The position numbers and the translations under genes are program-made. The notes under the pieces are model-generated. The model was not told the origin of the DNA, did no database searches, and was given only the letters and a program-made list of their open reading frames with translations. Shown piece after piece: positions 19,335 through 28,001 of a DNA stretch of 64,000 nucleotides (positions within the stretch are counted from its first letter, which is position 1; each line of letters opens with the position of its first letter). Source of the stretch: Haloarcula argentinensis DSM 12282 (GTDB taxonomy: Archaea > Halobacteriota > Halobacteria > Halobacteriales > Haloarculaceae); contig AOLX01000030.1 in the NCBI GenBank assembly GCA_000336895.1, positions 124,001 to 188,000 of the forward strand, given 5' to 3'.

Positions 19335-22300
19335 TCAGAGCACCTTGTCTTCGACAACCTCTGGGACGATGCTCTTCTCAGCGAGCGGCGTGATGTTGAT
19401 CGCGACGCCGTGCTTGTGGACAGGCTGGTAGCCGGTGGTCGTCACCTCTGAGAGCGCGCGCTCTTCCCAATCGTTGGGGATGTCCGCAGCGACCTCGTCA
19501 CAGTCTTCGGATATCTCATCAGCCAGTTGCGTGTACTCGTCAACGTCGGCGGCGAGTTCCGAGAGAAGCCGCTGCCGTTCAGAGACACCAGCATCCCCGA
19601 TTTGGGCCTGCCCGGCATCCTCGAACTGGTCGAAGTAGTACGTCATGAACAGAATCCCGTTGCTCGCGTAGTGCGAGGAGCCGACGAGATCGTCGTAGTA
19701 CTCGAAGAGATCGTAGAGGTGAGCTTCGACGGGTTCGGTGCCAGCCTCGGCGTATGCCTCGAAGGCGGTCTGCAGGTCGTCGAGCGCGTCGATCCACTCG
19801 TCCTTGTTCCCCTGAACGGTCTCGTAGAACGAGGGGCTGAACAGGTCTCCCATATCCACGTCCTCCAGATCGGCGAGGGTTTCGAGAGTGTCTAGCCGTG
19901 ACGCTGTCCGCTCCCGGAACTCCGCCACGCGTTCGGCTGCCTCGGCGGCGCGTTCCTGCTTCTCGTCGGGCCACTCGCGTGGGGAGGGTTCGGAAAGCTC
20001 ACCAAGCTGCTCTTCGAAGGCGCTGAGCTGTTCGAGACCGCTCTCACAGCGTTCGTACTCCTCGGCGGCGTCGGCACGCTCAGAAGCCGAGAGCGATTCA
20101 TCATTACGGCGGCTGTTCGCGGCCGCGCGCCGCTCGCGAAGGTGCGTCCGTCGAGGTTCGAGGTACTGATTCTGTAGACGGTCGAAGATACTCGCGTCTA
20201 ACTGGTGGTAGTCCACGAGGCAGCCGAACCCTTCACCTTCGGGATCCGAGACGAGTCGTTCAGTCGAGAAGCGCCAGAGGATCGGCGTCCGATCAAACTT
20301 CGAGATATGGTACTCGAACAGGTCGTTTTCGAGCCACGCGCGGAGATTCGGGTATGCCTCATCACTCGCGCTCCGGTTTCCGAGTACCTCGTCGGCTTCC
20401 GCGAGGCGATCAGTTGCGTAATTACCCCAGACGCGTTCGAACTCCGCCTCGATGTGGGTCAGGAGATCGTCTTTTCGGTCTATTTCTGAGAGCGGGACGA
20501 TGCCGTCGTCGGCGTCGTGGATAGCTCGGAGAGTGAAATGGAGAAGGAGGTCTTTGACCTGTTCGGGGAAGTCATCAGAAGGTTCCGTGATCGATTCAGG
20601 ATCGTGATCTTTGCGCTCACGAGGGTCTTCGTTCGTGCGAAGGGAAATTTCCTGAAGGACGGTTTCTCGATTTTGAGCCGAAATATCGAACTGGTCAAAG
20701 ACAGCCTCATCAATTGCTCCCGCACATGATTGGAGGTTATATTCAACTTGTTCGAGGTGCTTCGCAGCTATAGTGCCCAATTTCGACAGAGGGCTACCTT
20801 TTTTAGCGGAGAAATCAGGCTGATCAAGCTCCAACTCCTCGCGAAGTCCTTTATGGGGGTGGTCGAATTTCTGGGGTGAAGTCTCTTCTCCAAGAACGCC
20901 CAGTAAGACCGGACATTCGTAATATGGAGACGCAAAATCATACCGTCTTTTAGAGATCAAATGGCCTACGATTTCACGCGAAAGACTCTCAAGTCTGGTG
21001 TTGCTACCTAATTCGTCACGCCATGGGAGTTTTGAGACATATCCAACTTCCCATTGACGATCAGGAGTTTGACAAACCATAAGATAGGTTACAAGATTGC
21101 TGTTTGTGTATGAGAGAACATTCCACGGGCTCCGGGAAGGGATATATGCACAGCCTGCACGGCCAAATATTGATTCAGGGTGAAGGTAACCAAACCTTCG
21201 GCCGCTTTCTTTCATATACGTATATGTGAGGGCTTCCGTGAAGAAATACTGCGTATTCTGCGGCCTAGAACCCTCATACCTGCGTATCTCTTCTCCACTA
21301 TCTCCCCACGCAACTGTGAGATTTACTTGCGGGAGAATCCAAGCATCCTCGCCTCCTTTAGCAAAGGGTTTCCAATAGGTGTAGCTGTCAACCTCCCAGT
21401 ATTTTCTGACGAATCTGCCGTTATTACCTGTTATCAAGCCCTGCTTTGCGTCGCCCAAGCTCTTCCTATCATTCAACCTTCCATTATCTGCATCGAGAAC
21501 AGTATCTGAATCATATAAGGATCTGATTTGTGGGGGTGCCCAGTATGAGATTGGACTACCGGGAATTTTGTCGAACTCGGACAGAGGACGAGAAAAGAGA
21601 CGCTCGATATTGTCATCTCCCTCTCCGAATGCTGTATTTAGGAACGTACCCTCCTTTCTGTGAGAATTCACATCATGAAGTCGGAAGAACGTACCTGTAG
21701 ATTCCTGATCGGCATAATTGCCAACTCGGACGACTGTTCCTGCAGTTCGGACGGTTGCATTATCAAGTACGTCGTTACCGTATTCAGCCAAGAAATCGAA
21801 AGACCCCTGCGCTCCAATGAAGTCCTCCCTAAACTCTTCAAAGGAGCTTTTGAACATAAATGTCCGAGGGACAATCATACTCACCCTTCCATTTTGTTTA
21901 GTAACTCTGTTGCAAGCCTCAAAGAAATTGATATAATACTCTGCAGCGTATTTATAGTGGTCTCGCACATAGTCCCGCACATCTGGGGGCATTCTTCCAC
22001 TTGCTCCATATGGCGGATTCATAAGCGAAACATCGTACTCTTGGGTCAGTACAACTAGTAGATTCAGGAAGCTCTTGAGGTTCTGTTCTCCGAACGAATC
22101 GCTCGTCCGTTCTTCGACAGCTCGCCGGAGTGCCTTCAAAAAGGAGTGTAACGACTGATGAGCCCCCTCATTGTAGTCGGTGAGTTCGGACTGTGTCTTG
22201 CTGGAGTCGAACACCTCCTCAAGCGTCCCACTCACGTCAAGGAGGCTCCCAAGAGCTTCCGTGTGCTGGAACGTGTCGATGATGTCGCCTAGCGCCTCGC

Positions 22301-23597
22301 GTAGGTCAGTTCCCTCGCCGGTGATGTCGTCCAGCACTGCTGCGCCTTCCTCGACCTCCGCCACGCGGGCGTCCGCACAGACGATGTCGACGTTGGGCAT
22401 TTCGAACTGGCCGTCTTCCTCTTCGGTACGTGTTCTGGCCTTCAGATACAGATTGAACGCCGAGAGCTGACACGAGCGCAGGTCGATATCGACGCCGTAG
22501 AGGTTGTGCTCCAGCACCTTTGCCGGGATTTCTGCACGGTCGAGGTCGGTCTCGGCCCACCAGATGCGCTCTAGTACGTCGAACGCGTACAAGAGGAAAT
22601 GGCCGCTCCCGCAAGCGGGGTCGATGACTCGCAGTTCCGAGGGATGGTCAAACTCGGGGGCGGCACCCGCTTCCTCGTCCGGGATAAGGTACGTACAGAG
22701 TTCGGGAACGGTCGGGCTGTCTTCCGGCGTGACTAAGCGTTCCTTGCGCTCCTCTGGACTGAGCGCCTCGGGCTCCGGTACTGTCGATTCCTGTCCTGTG
22801 GCTTCGAGATAGAGCTTGCCAAGAGAGTTGTCGGTGAGCATCCGGACGACCCAGTGCGGCGTATAGAACTGATTCGCCGGCCCCACGTCCTCCGGTTCGA
22901 GCGTGTTCTTCGCGTCAAGTGCCTCGACGACAGGTCGGTTGTAGTACTCGTAAACCCAGCCCAGCACGTCGTCGGCCCGCCAGACCTCATCTGGCACCTT
23001 ATCAAGCAGACTGCAGAGGTCTTCGTAGGTGTCGTCGTCAGGGTCGATCTGGCTGTAAGCCGTCGAGCGGTCGAAGAGGATCTCTATTTCATCAGCGAGG
23101 TCGTCGCACGCGTTCCGATAGGCTTCGAGGACGGCCTCCTCTTCGAGCATGAACTCCTCGGTGACTAGCCGGTCTGCGGCGGGCGTGAGACCGTCGTCGC
23201 GGAAGGCCGTCACTTCGTCCTCGATGAAGTCCCGGACTTCCATGCAACGGAGCGCCGCCAGACGGTTGACAATGGTGTAGCCGACGCCCGTGATATACTG
23301 CTCGTGAGCGTCCTCCCAACTGTGACCATCGGCGGCTTCGAGTTCGATAGCCTCGACCAGGTTTTCCTGCGCCTCGCTCAGGGACGCGTCGTCGTCCTCG
23401 CGAGCGTCAGCGAGGGAGGGCTCGTCGGAGCTTGCTCCGACGGTGTCGGGTTTTACGTCGAGGCCGTACTCGTCTTCGAGCTGGTACCGAACGTTCGCCT
23501 CGACGCGGTCGCGCATCTCGGTAACGACATCTTCGAGATGCTCGCGTTCTTCCTTGTCGAGCTGCGCCTTGCGGGGGTGGGTAGATTGTCCGTCCAT
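19335..23597 (-). CDS. pglX: BREX adenine-specific DNA methyltransferase PglX (intact copy)
   Basis: A 1420-residue N6-adenine methyltransferase that modifies host DNA in BREX and participates in discrimination. The N-terminal helical region (about residues 1-300) is followed by SAM-binding motif I DPACGSGHF (about 325), YGVDIDLRSCQLSAFNLYLKA split over motifs II-III, and catalytic motif IV NPPYG (about 525). The target-recognition region and a coiled-coil-rich tail follow. The ends are almost identical to pglX-1, whereas the block coded by about 20480-22070 is divergent and visibly AT-richer, consistent with a swapped specificity domain. It starts 136 bases after the preceding gene and is followed by pglZ after 3 bases. 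All catalytic motifs are intact, so this is the probable active methylase. Confidence 0.95.
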   Translation of the reverse strand: MDGQSTHPRKAQLDKEEREHLEDVVTEMRDRVEANVRYQLEDEYGLDVKPDTVGASSDEPSLADAREDDDASLSEAQENLVEAIELEAADGHSWEDAHEQYITGVGYTIVNRLAALRCMEVRDFIEDEVTAFRDDGLTPAADRLVTEEFMLEEEAVLEAYRNACDDLADEIEILFDRSTAYSQIDPDDDTYEDLCSLLDKVPDEVWRADDVLGWVYEYYNRPVVEALDAKNTLEPEDVGPANQFYTPHWVVRMLTDNSLGKLYLEATGQESTVPEPEALSPEERKERLVTPEDSPTVPELCTYLIPDEEAGAAPEFDHPSELRVIDPACGSGHFLLYAFDVLERIWWAETDLDRAEIPAKVLEHNLYGVDIDLRSCQLSAFNLYLKARTRTEEEDGQFEMPNVDIVCADARVAEVEEGAAVLDDITGEGTDLREALGDIIDTFQHTEALGSLLDVSGTLEEVFDSSKTQSELTDYNEGAHQSLHSFLKALRRAVEERTSDSFGEQNLKSFLNLLVVLTQEYDVSLMNPPYGASGRMPPDVRDYVRDHYKYAAEYYINFFEACNRVTKQNGRVSMIVPRTFMFKSSFEEFREDFIGAQGSFDFLAEYGNDVLDNATVRTAGTVVRVGNYADQESTGTFFRLHDVNSHRKEGTFLNTAFGEGDDNIERLFSRPLSEFDKIPGSPISYWAPPQIRSLYDSDTVLDADNGRLNDRKSLGDAKQGLITGNNGRFVRKYWEVDSYTYWKPFAKGGEDAWILPQVNLTVAWGDSGEEIRRYEGSRPQNTQYFFTEALTYTYMKESGRRFGYLHPESIFGRAGCAYIPSRSPWNVLSYTNSNLVTYLMVCQTPDRQWEVGYVSKLPWRDELGSNTRLESLSREIVGHLISKRRYDFASPYYECPVLLGVLGEETSPQKFDHPHKGLREELELDQPDFSAKKGSPLSKLGTIAAKHLEQVEYNLQSCAGAIDEAVFDQFDISAQNRETVLQEISLRTNEDPRERKDHDPESITEPSDDFPEQVKDLLLHFTLRAIHDADDGIVPLSEIDRKDDLLTHIEAEFERVWGNYATDRLAEADEVLGNRSASDEAYPNLRAWLENDLFEYHISKFDRTPILWRFSTERLVSDPEGEGFGCLVDYHQLDASIFDRLQNQYLEPRRTHLRERRAAANSRRNDESLSASERADAAEEYERCESGLEQLSAFEEQLGELSEPSPREWPDEKQERAAEAAERVAEFRERTASRLDTLETLADLEDVDMGDLFSPSFYETVQGNKDEWIDALDDLQTAFEAYAEAGTEPVEAHLYDLFEYYDDLVGSSHYASNGILFMTYYFDQFEDAGQAQIGDAGVSERQRLLSELAADVDEYTQLADEISEDCDEVAADIPNDWEERALSEVTTTGYQPVHKHGVAINITPLAEKSIVPEVVEDKVL

Positions 23598-23733
23598 ACG
23601 AGAATCCGTGATGTTTCAAGCAGAGCCATTGCGATGTCTTGAAGATTGTCCATATCGGCCACCCCGCTTGCGGAGAGAACATCTCCCACAATATTAGGTA
23701 TGCGAAACAGGTCAATGTTGAGGTGTGAGGCTC

Positions 23734-25455
23734 TTAGGCCAGATCCTCGGCACGTTCGTTCAGATCAACGAGCCTACGCACTAGCTCTCGAACCGGAAAC
23801 AGATCTCCGTGGTTAGCATCTACCGCCCAGAACTCGACCTCGTTCTGGAACATATTTCCGAACTTCTCGTTGGTCTTCCTGTTGATCGTCTTTAGATTTC
23901 GCAGACAGGTCAGATTCGGAATGATGATGTTGATCCTTTTGATGTTCACTCCCTCGTACTTCTCTATTGTCCGATTTATCGTCCGATGGTCAGAACCAAA
24001 GAGTGTCTCGATTTCATAGACTTCCTTTGTCTTTGAATTGTACACGTCTGGTCGGATCTCAGAGTGAGCCCAAGGCTCAGTTTCTGTCTGGACTCGCTCA
24101 CGCATATACTCCCAAGGGTGATCTCCCGCTGGATCCAGATTCTCCTGTCTGAGGAGGAAATCGACGACGAAGCACTTCAACAAATAATGGAGGTATGATT
24201 CTTCTCCCTGATTGTGACTGGTGATCTCCTCAATTACACCCTGATCTGGCTCAATTGCCTGCTTGAATTTCTCTTCACCGGCGTGGAATAGCGTATCGAG
24301 ATCACGCTGATCAGTCTCCAGATAGACATCGCCCCACGCTAGCCGGACGAGTTCCCGCTTAACATCGTCAGGAAGGTCGCGTACCCGGAGCGGTCGAATA
24401 TTGACCGATTCGCGAACGTCTTTTGTTGAACGCAAGTTCTCATACAGAGCACCAGCAAATTGTTCATCGACAAAGAGCAGGAGATAGCCGAGTGTCTGCG
24501 TGAAGAACTCATCGATACGGGAGTGGAGACGCTCTAGATCGGCATCCCCTTTCTCTTCGATTAATTCTCGCGTGATACCCTCTTTTTCTTCAACTCTACT
24601 GACAAACCCGAAGTAGTCACTATCCGAATCGTCTAGTGATGAAATTCGATTCTGAACCCGGGTGTCCTCTACCGATGCCGCTTCTCCGGAAGTGAACAGA
24701 TCCGCGAGTGGACGCCCCCCTACGATTTGCCGAAACTGTTCTCGGCAGAGTGTTTCCAGTGTTTGTCTATATCGCTCGCTCTTTCTCGTCCCTGCCACGA
24801 TGCAGACTGGTTCATCCATGCTGATAGAGCCTGCCGGCATTTTGAAAAGAAGGTCATAGAGATCTGGTGGAGTTCGCAAGCCAGCATCTCCAGCGCCCTC
24901 ATCAGAACCTTCTACAGAGGTGTCGGTTTCCTTCCTACTATCCGATTGTTTCTCTTCAGTCACCGATACACTCTCGGTCGATGTATCTCCCTCAGTTGAC
25001 GTTATATCGCGATCATCTTCGAGAGGCTCGACTTGCATGAGGTTTCGAGGTGGGAGGCCGACCTCGACGCTTTCGAGGGAGCTGTGAAGCGGCGTGACTG
25101 GTTGGATCCGTGCTGACTCCCAGATTCGTAGACGGGGTACGGCGGGGTCAATCTCAGGGTAAGTTTCATCCGAAAAGCTCCCACCGGTCTCAATCGTAAT
25201 GGGGGTAATCCTTAGAGTCTCACGGAGTCCCGGCTTGCGCTGAACTACCGGGAGAGGCTTTGATGTGATGACGTGTGGTTGGATTTCGAAGGCGAAGCGT
25301 TGGGGTTTCTGCGCATTATCGATCGCTTCTGCAGTGGTCTTCTTGACCCCGACCGAATAGCTTGGCTCAGGAATTGAGTCTGTTACCCCTTCGCGCTGAA
25401 TTCCATCCTTTCTCTTCTCAGTACGTTTCGTTCGTTTCGCCGATCTCTTAGTCAT
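23734..25455 (-). CDS. Unrecognised protein with C-terminal PD-(D/E)XK-like motif
   Basis: A 573-residue protein I cannot assign to a named family. The first 60 residues are basic and probably disordered; residues about 130-200 are acidic and low-complexity. The C-terminal 180 residues hold an order of motifs typical of PD-(D/E)XK folds: ESYLHYLLKCFVVDFLL (a helix with E, H and K), then IRPDVYN and, nine residues after the Asp, VYEIETLFG, followed by a strand NIIIPN. The second acidic motif is E-I-E rather than E-x-K, a variant seen in some members of the fold. It is the third gene of a coupled cassette (8-base overlap with the 91-residue gene) between the AbiE-like pair and pglX-2. Its base composition is AT-richer than that of the BREX genes. 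A nuclease or DNA-recognition role is inferred only. Confidence 0.7.
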   Translation of the reverse strand: MTKRSAKRTKRTEKRKDGIQREGVTDSIPEPSYSVGVKKTTAEAIDNAQKPQRFAFEIQPHVITSKPLPVVQRKPGLRETLRITPITIETGGSFSDETYPEIDPAVPRLRIWESARIQPVTPLHSSLESVEVGLPPRNLMQVEPLEDDRDITSTEGDTSTESVSVTEEKQSDSRKETDTSVEGSDEGAGDAGLRTPPDLYDLLFKMPAGSISMDEPVCIVAGTRKSERYRQTLETLCREQFRQIVGGRPLADLFTSGEAASVEDTRVQNRISSLDDSDSDYFGFVSRVEEKEGITRELIEEKGDADLERLHSRIDEFFTQTLGYLLLFVDEQFAGALYENLRSTKDVRESVNIRPLRVRDLPDDVKRELVRLAWGDVYLETDQRDLDTLFHAGEEKFKQAIEPDQGVIEEITSHNQGEESYLHYLLKCFVVDFLLRQENLDPAGDHPWEYMRERVQTETEPWAHSEIRPDVYNSKTKEVYEIETLFGSDHRTINRTIEKYEGVNIKRINIIIPNLTCLRNLKTINRKTNEKFGNMFQNEVEFWAVDANHGDLFPVRELVRRLVDLNERAEDLA

Positions 25456-25723
25456 CGCTGGGAAGGTTCGAGTCTACCACACCCGGATAATCCATTATAA
25501 CACTCTCAAACCGAAACTCGCCGTTGCTATCCCGCAAAACATCCAGTTCGGATACCAAGAACCGCTTGATATCCCGTATTCGGCCCTCCTCAATATCGGT
25601 GAGTTCCTCAATACGTTCCGTGTTGAGTCGGTAGCCGTTCTGTTGGTCGCCGTACTTCCGCATCACGTTGAAGATTGAACGGATTTCTTCACCATAATTT
25701 GGCTCGCTAACGGCCATCTTCAA
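25448..25723 (-). CDS. Small protein with predicted winged-helix fold
   Basis: A 91-residue acidic protein without recognised family. The segment NGYRLNTERIEELTDIEE followed by RIRDIKRFLVSELDVLRD and a short strand FRFES has the helix-helix-wing order of a winged helix, so DNA or protein binding is possible. It overlaps the upstream 135-residue gene by an ATGA start-stop junction and the downstream 573-residue gene by 8 bases, so all three are almost certainly made together. An alternative start at Met-3 is possible. Function unknown. Confidence 0.6.
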   Translation of the reverse strand: MKMAVSEPNYGEEIRSIFNVMRKYGDQQNGYRLNTERIEELTDIEEGRIRDIKRFLVSELDVLRDSNGEFRFESVIMDYPGVVDSNLPSDD

Positions 25724-26127
25724 CTTGTGATCGATCCATTCACGCCGGGGATTCGGAATCTCTTCATCAAGGTATTACCTAGAAGCCGCCGCCTTTCCTC
25801 ATCATCGAAGAACTCCATAACGTCGTTAATCAAGGAGGACAGGTCGCTACTCGGGCCTCGGTGGTCCGTTGAAACCTCCTCTTCACTAATCTCCAGCCCA
25901 AAACCTTCCGTGAGGAACTCTTGCGTTTCCATTCGCTCAAAGAGTTCAGGGTACGCGTACCGCATCTGTCGGCGCTCTTCGGGCAACAAATGAACCATTT
26001 GACTCACATAGTTCCGCGTGGGTGAGATTGCTACCATCGCCTCAAACAGGTGTGAAAGGTGCTCTTTGAACTCCTCTTCAGAAACCGGAGTTTGATCGGG
26101 TTCTTCTCGGGATTCGGTCTCACTCAT
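25720..26127 (-). CDS. Small acidic helical protein, first gene of a three-gene cassette
   Basis: A 135-residue acidic protein with no recognised domain and mostly predicted helix (EEFKEHLSHLFEAMVAI, LINDVMEFFDDEERRRLL). It opens a cassette of three overlapping genes inside the BREX operon. A TATA element centred 27 bases upstream of its ATG indicates its own leaderless transcript, so the cassette can be expressed independently of the BREX genes upstream. Lower GC than the flanking pgl and brx genes suggests separate acquisition. Function unknown. Confidence 0.6.
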   Translation of the reverse strand: MSETESREEPDQTPVSEEEFKEHLSHLFEAMVAISPTRNYVSQMVHLLPEERRQMRYAYPELFERMETQEFLTEGFGLEISEEEVSTDHRGPSSDLSSLINDVMEFFDDEERRRLLGNTLMKRFRIPGVNGSITS

Positions 26128-26146
26128 ATGCTATATTATCTACTAC

Positions 26147-26158
26147 TCGCATATAGAA
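26147..26158 (-). promoter_or_regulatory. TATA promoter of the three-gene cassette
   Basis: Read on the minus strand this is TTCTATATGCGA, centred about 26 bases before the ATG at 26127. That is the spacing expected for a haloarchaeal leaderless transcript. Confidence 0.5.
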
Positions 26159-26212
26159 CCCCAGAACAAATAAGCACATGTAAGGCCGTCTAACGTCCCA
26201 ACGATCCGACTC

Positions 26213-27025
26213 TCACAGGGTCGTCGATTGCTTCACGATCTCACCCTCGTCGACGATTACGACCTCTTTCTCTTCCAGACTTCGTACCGCTTCATCGATC
26301 TCCTCGTCCGTGTGGTCGAGCCGGCTCCGGAGTTCGGACAGCGCAATCGACTCGTCGAAGGCCTGCAACACTTCGAGTTCCCGGTACACGCGTTCGGTGA
26401 TTTCGGAGACCCGCTCGGCCAACGGCGTCGAGATATTGTGTTGCTCTTCGAGTTGCAGCAATGCCTCGTTCGCGTGGGTGACGAACAGCTCCTGTCCCAG
26501 CAAGTCGCTCTGCTGCTCCAACTCGTCCTCGATAACGTCGAAATCGAGTTCGGTCTGTACGAGCGAAAACATGTCCTCGATGTCGTCCGTTCGCCCGGCG
26601 ACCGACTTGAACAGGAAGATGTCCTCGGCACTGACCAGCGCGACCGACAGCCTCCTGGCGTCGAGATAGGTTTTGCTCCGCCGGCGCATCCCCTCCGAGA
26701 GGACGAGCTTGTCGATCACCTGTTGGTTGAAAATGTCGATACGACACCCGTCGTCGTTCTCGAGGATCCGCTGCGCTCCGAGGTCGCCGTACTCCTCTCC
26801 GGGCTCTTTGACGATGTCGTACCCGTTGTCAAGCAAGACTGCCTGTAGCACTCGAAGCTCGTCGCCGCCGCTAACGATGAGGTCGATGTCCTTAGTGGCG
26901 TTCTTGAGACCGCGGAACGACATCGCACCGCCGCCGATCAGAAAGACAGTCAGTTCAGTTTCGAGTTGCTTGCCGACCCGTCGCAGTTCAGACTCGATGT
27001 ACTCGCTGTCGAACCGCCGCCTCAT
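26213..27025 (-). CDS. AbiEii-like nucleotidyltransferase (Pol-beta fold)
   Basis: A 270-residue protein with the minimal nucleotidyltransferase signature near residues 30-52: FLIGGGAMSFRG followed by ATKDIDLIV, supplying the GG turn and the DxD metal ligands. Such proteins act as AbiEii/MenT-type toxins or as HEPN/MNT-type modifiers. The remaining 200 residues are helical and acidic, with a winged-helix-like end (LRSRLDHTDEEIDEAVRSL). The gene overlaps the upstream helix-turn-helix gene by ATGA, which is the AbiEi-AbiEii order. The pair sits inside the BREX operon and has its own promoter. A toxin-antitoxin or abortive-infection role is inferred from fold and arrangement; no substrate can be read from the sequence. 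Confidence 0.75.
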   Translation of the reverse strand: MRRRFDSEYIESELRRVGKQLETELTVFLIGGGAMSFRGLKNATKDIDLIVSGGDELRVLQAVLLDNGYDIVKEPGEEYGDLGAQRILENDDGCRIDIFNQQVIDKLVLSEGMRRRSKTYLDARRLSVALVSAEDIFLFKSVAGRTDDIEDMFSLVQTELDFDVIEDELEQQSDLLGQELFVTHANEALLQLEEQHNISTPLAERVSEITERVYRELEVLQAFDESIALSELRSRLDHTDEEIDEAVRSLEEKEVVIVDEGEIVKQSTTL

Positions 27026-27954
27026 ACTGCCACCCCGTATTCGTCGGCGAGCTCACGGAACTCCTCCCACCGCGGGAGGCGTCCCGACCGACTTCCCCCC
27101 TCAGTATCGAGGTATTCGAGGAGGTTCGACACCTGTTCGTCGACCTCGTACTTTTGCGCGGCTTGGAGTACTTCGTCGCGGTCGATTGCCATCTCGCTGA
27201 GCAAGAGGAGGCAGTAGGACTGCGAGCGCGTTCCGTCATCGATCACGATCATATGACAACACAACTCCGCCGGCGATACCTCTGCAACTGTCTCCGAGTA
27301 CAGGTAGTACCGACGCTGACGAGCCATCAACGGGAGGTCGTACGCTTGGAACAATTCCGGCCCCGTCAGGTGGAACGCATCTTCCTCGATATCGGTGTGG
27401 GTCTGGACGAGAAACTCATCCAGTGATTCCCAGAGAATTGTGAACGACTCCGTGTGGTCTTCGATGCGGTGTCTGTGCCGCAAGTGCGCAAACTCACGGG
27501 CCACGGTAGATAGCTCCTCGAAGTCGTCGTTGAGCCTGTACTTTCCGTCCGACTTGTATACCATCCCGCGGTTTTCCAGTGGGGACAACGACCGATGTAC
27601 CGTGCTCCGATGAACGCCCACTTGTTCCGCGAGTTGGCTGGCACTCGCCGGCGACTGCAGGCAGTACAGAATCCGTAGCGTTGCGCCGCCGAGCAATTCG
27701 GGAAACGGAATATGGGTGTACCGTTGGACGAAACTGTCGAACAGTTCTATGGCTCGGGCGTCTGACCGATTGATCTGCTTTTGCTTTCCCTCACGGCTGG
27801 TGTGAACCAACCCCTTCGACTCCATTCGGGTAACGAGTTCGGACATGTAACTGCGACTCCGGTTTAGTTCCTCGGCGAGTCCCGAAACTGTCGACTCTCC
27901 TTGCAAGGCTTCCAGCGCCCGAAGCTCTGCCTCAGTGTACACTATGTTGCACAT
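27022..27954 (-). CDS. AbiEi-like regulator/antitoxin with two helix-turn-helix domains
   Basis: A 310-residue protein with two winged helix-turn-helix units: STVSGLAEELNRSRSYMSEL with its wing (residues about 18-60), and PASASQLAEQVGVHRSTVHR (about 100-145). The rest resembles no domain I can name. It is followed by a nucleotidyltransferase with a 4-base overlap, the layout of type IV AbiE systems in which AbiEi represses its own promoter and counters the toxin. A 7-base inverted repeat, TGTTGCA, flanks an AT-rich TATA element at the start of this gene, which fits autoregulation. It begins 47 bases after the stop of brxC-2, so the pair is an independently controlled module in the BREX operon. 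Confidence 0.75.
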   Translation of the reverse strand: MCNIVYTEAELRALEALQGESTVSGLAEELNRSRSYMSELVTRMESKGLVHTSREGKQKQINRSDARAIELFDSFVQRYTHIPFPELLGGATLRILYCLQSPASASQLAEQVGVHRSTVHRSLSPLENRGMVYKSDGKYRLNDDFEELSTVAREFAHLRHRHRIEDHTESFTILWESLDEFLVQTHTDIEEDAFHLTGPELFQAYDLPLMARQRRYYLYSETVAEVSPAELCCHMIVIDDGTRSQSYCLLLLSEMAIDRDEVLQAAQKYEVDEQVSNLLEYLDTEGGSRSGRLPRWEEFRELADEYGVAV

Positions 27955-27993
27955 TTGCGAAGTAAAGATAAATAAATTCGGTGTTTTGCAACA
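27945..27993 (-). promoter_or_regulatory. Promoter and candidate operator of the AbiE-like pair
   Basis: TGTTGCA at 27945-27951 and its exact complement TGCAACA at 27987-27993 form an inverted repeat with a 35-base gap. Between them lies the AT-rich TATA-like element at about 27965-27978. The left arm overlaps the start codon, so protein bound across both arms would block initiation. Confidence 0.5.
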
Positions 27994-28001
27994 CTAGAGC
28001 G

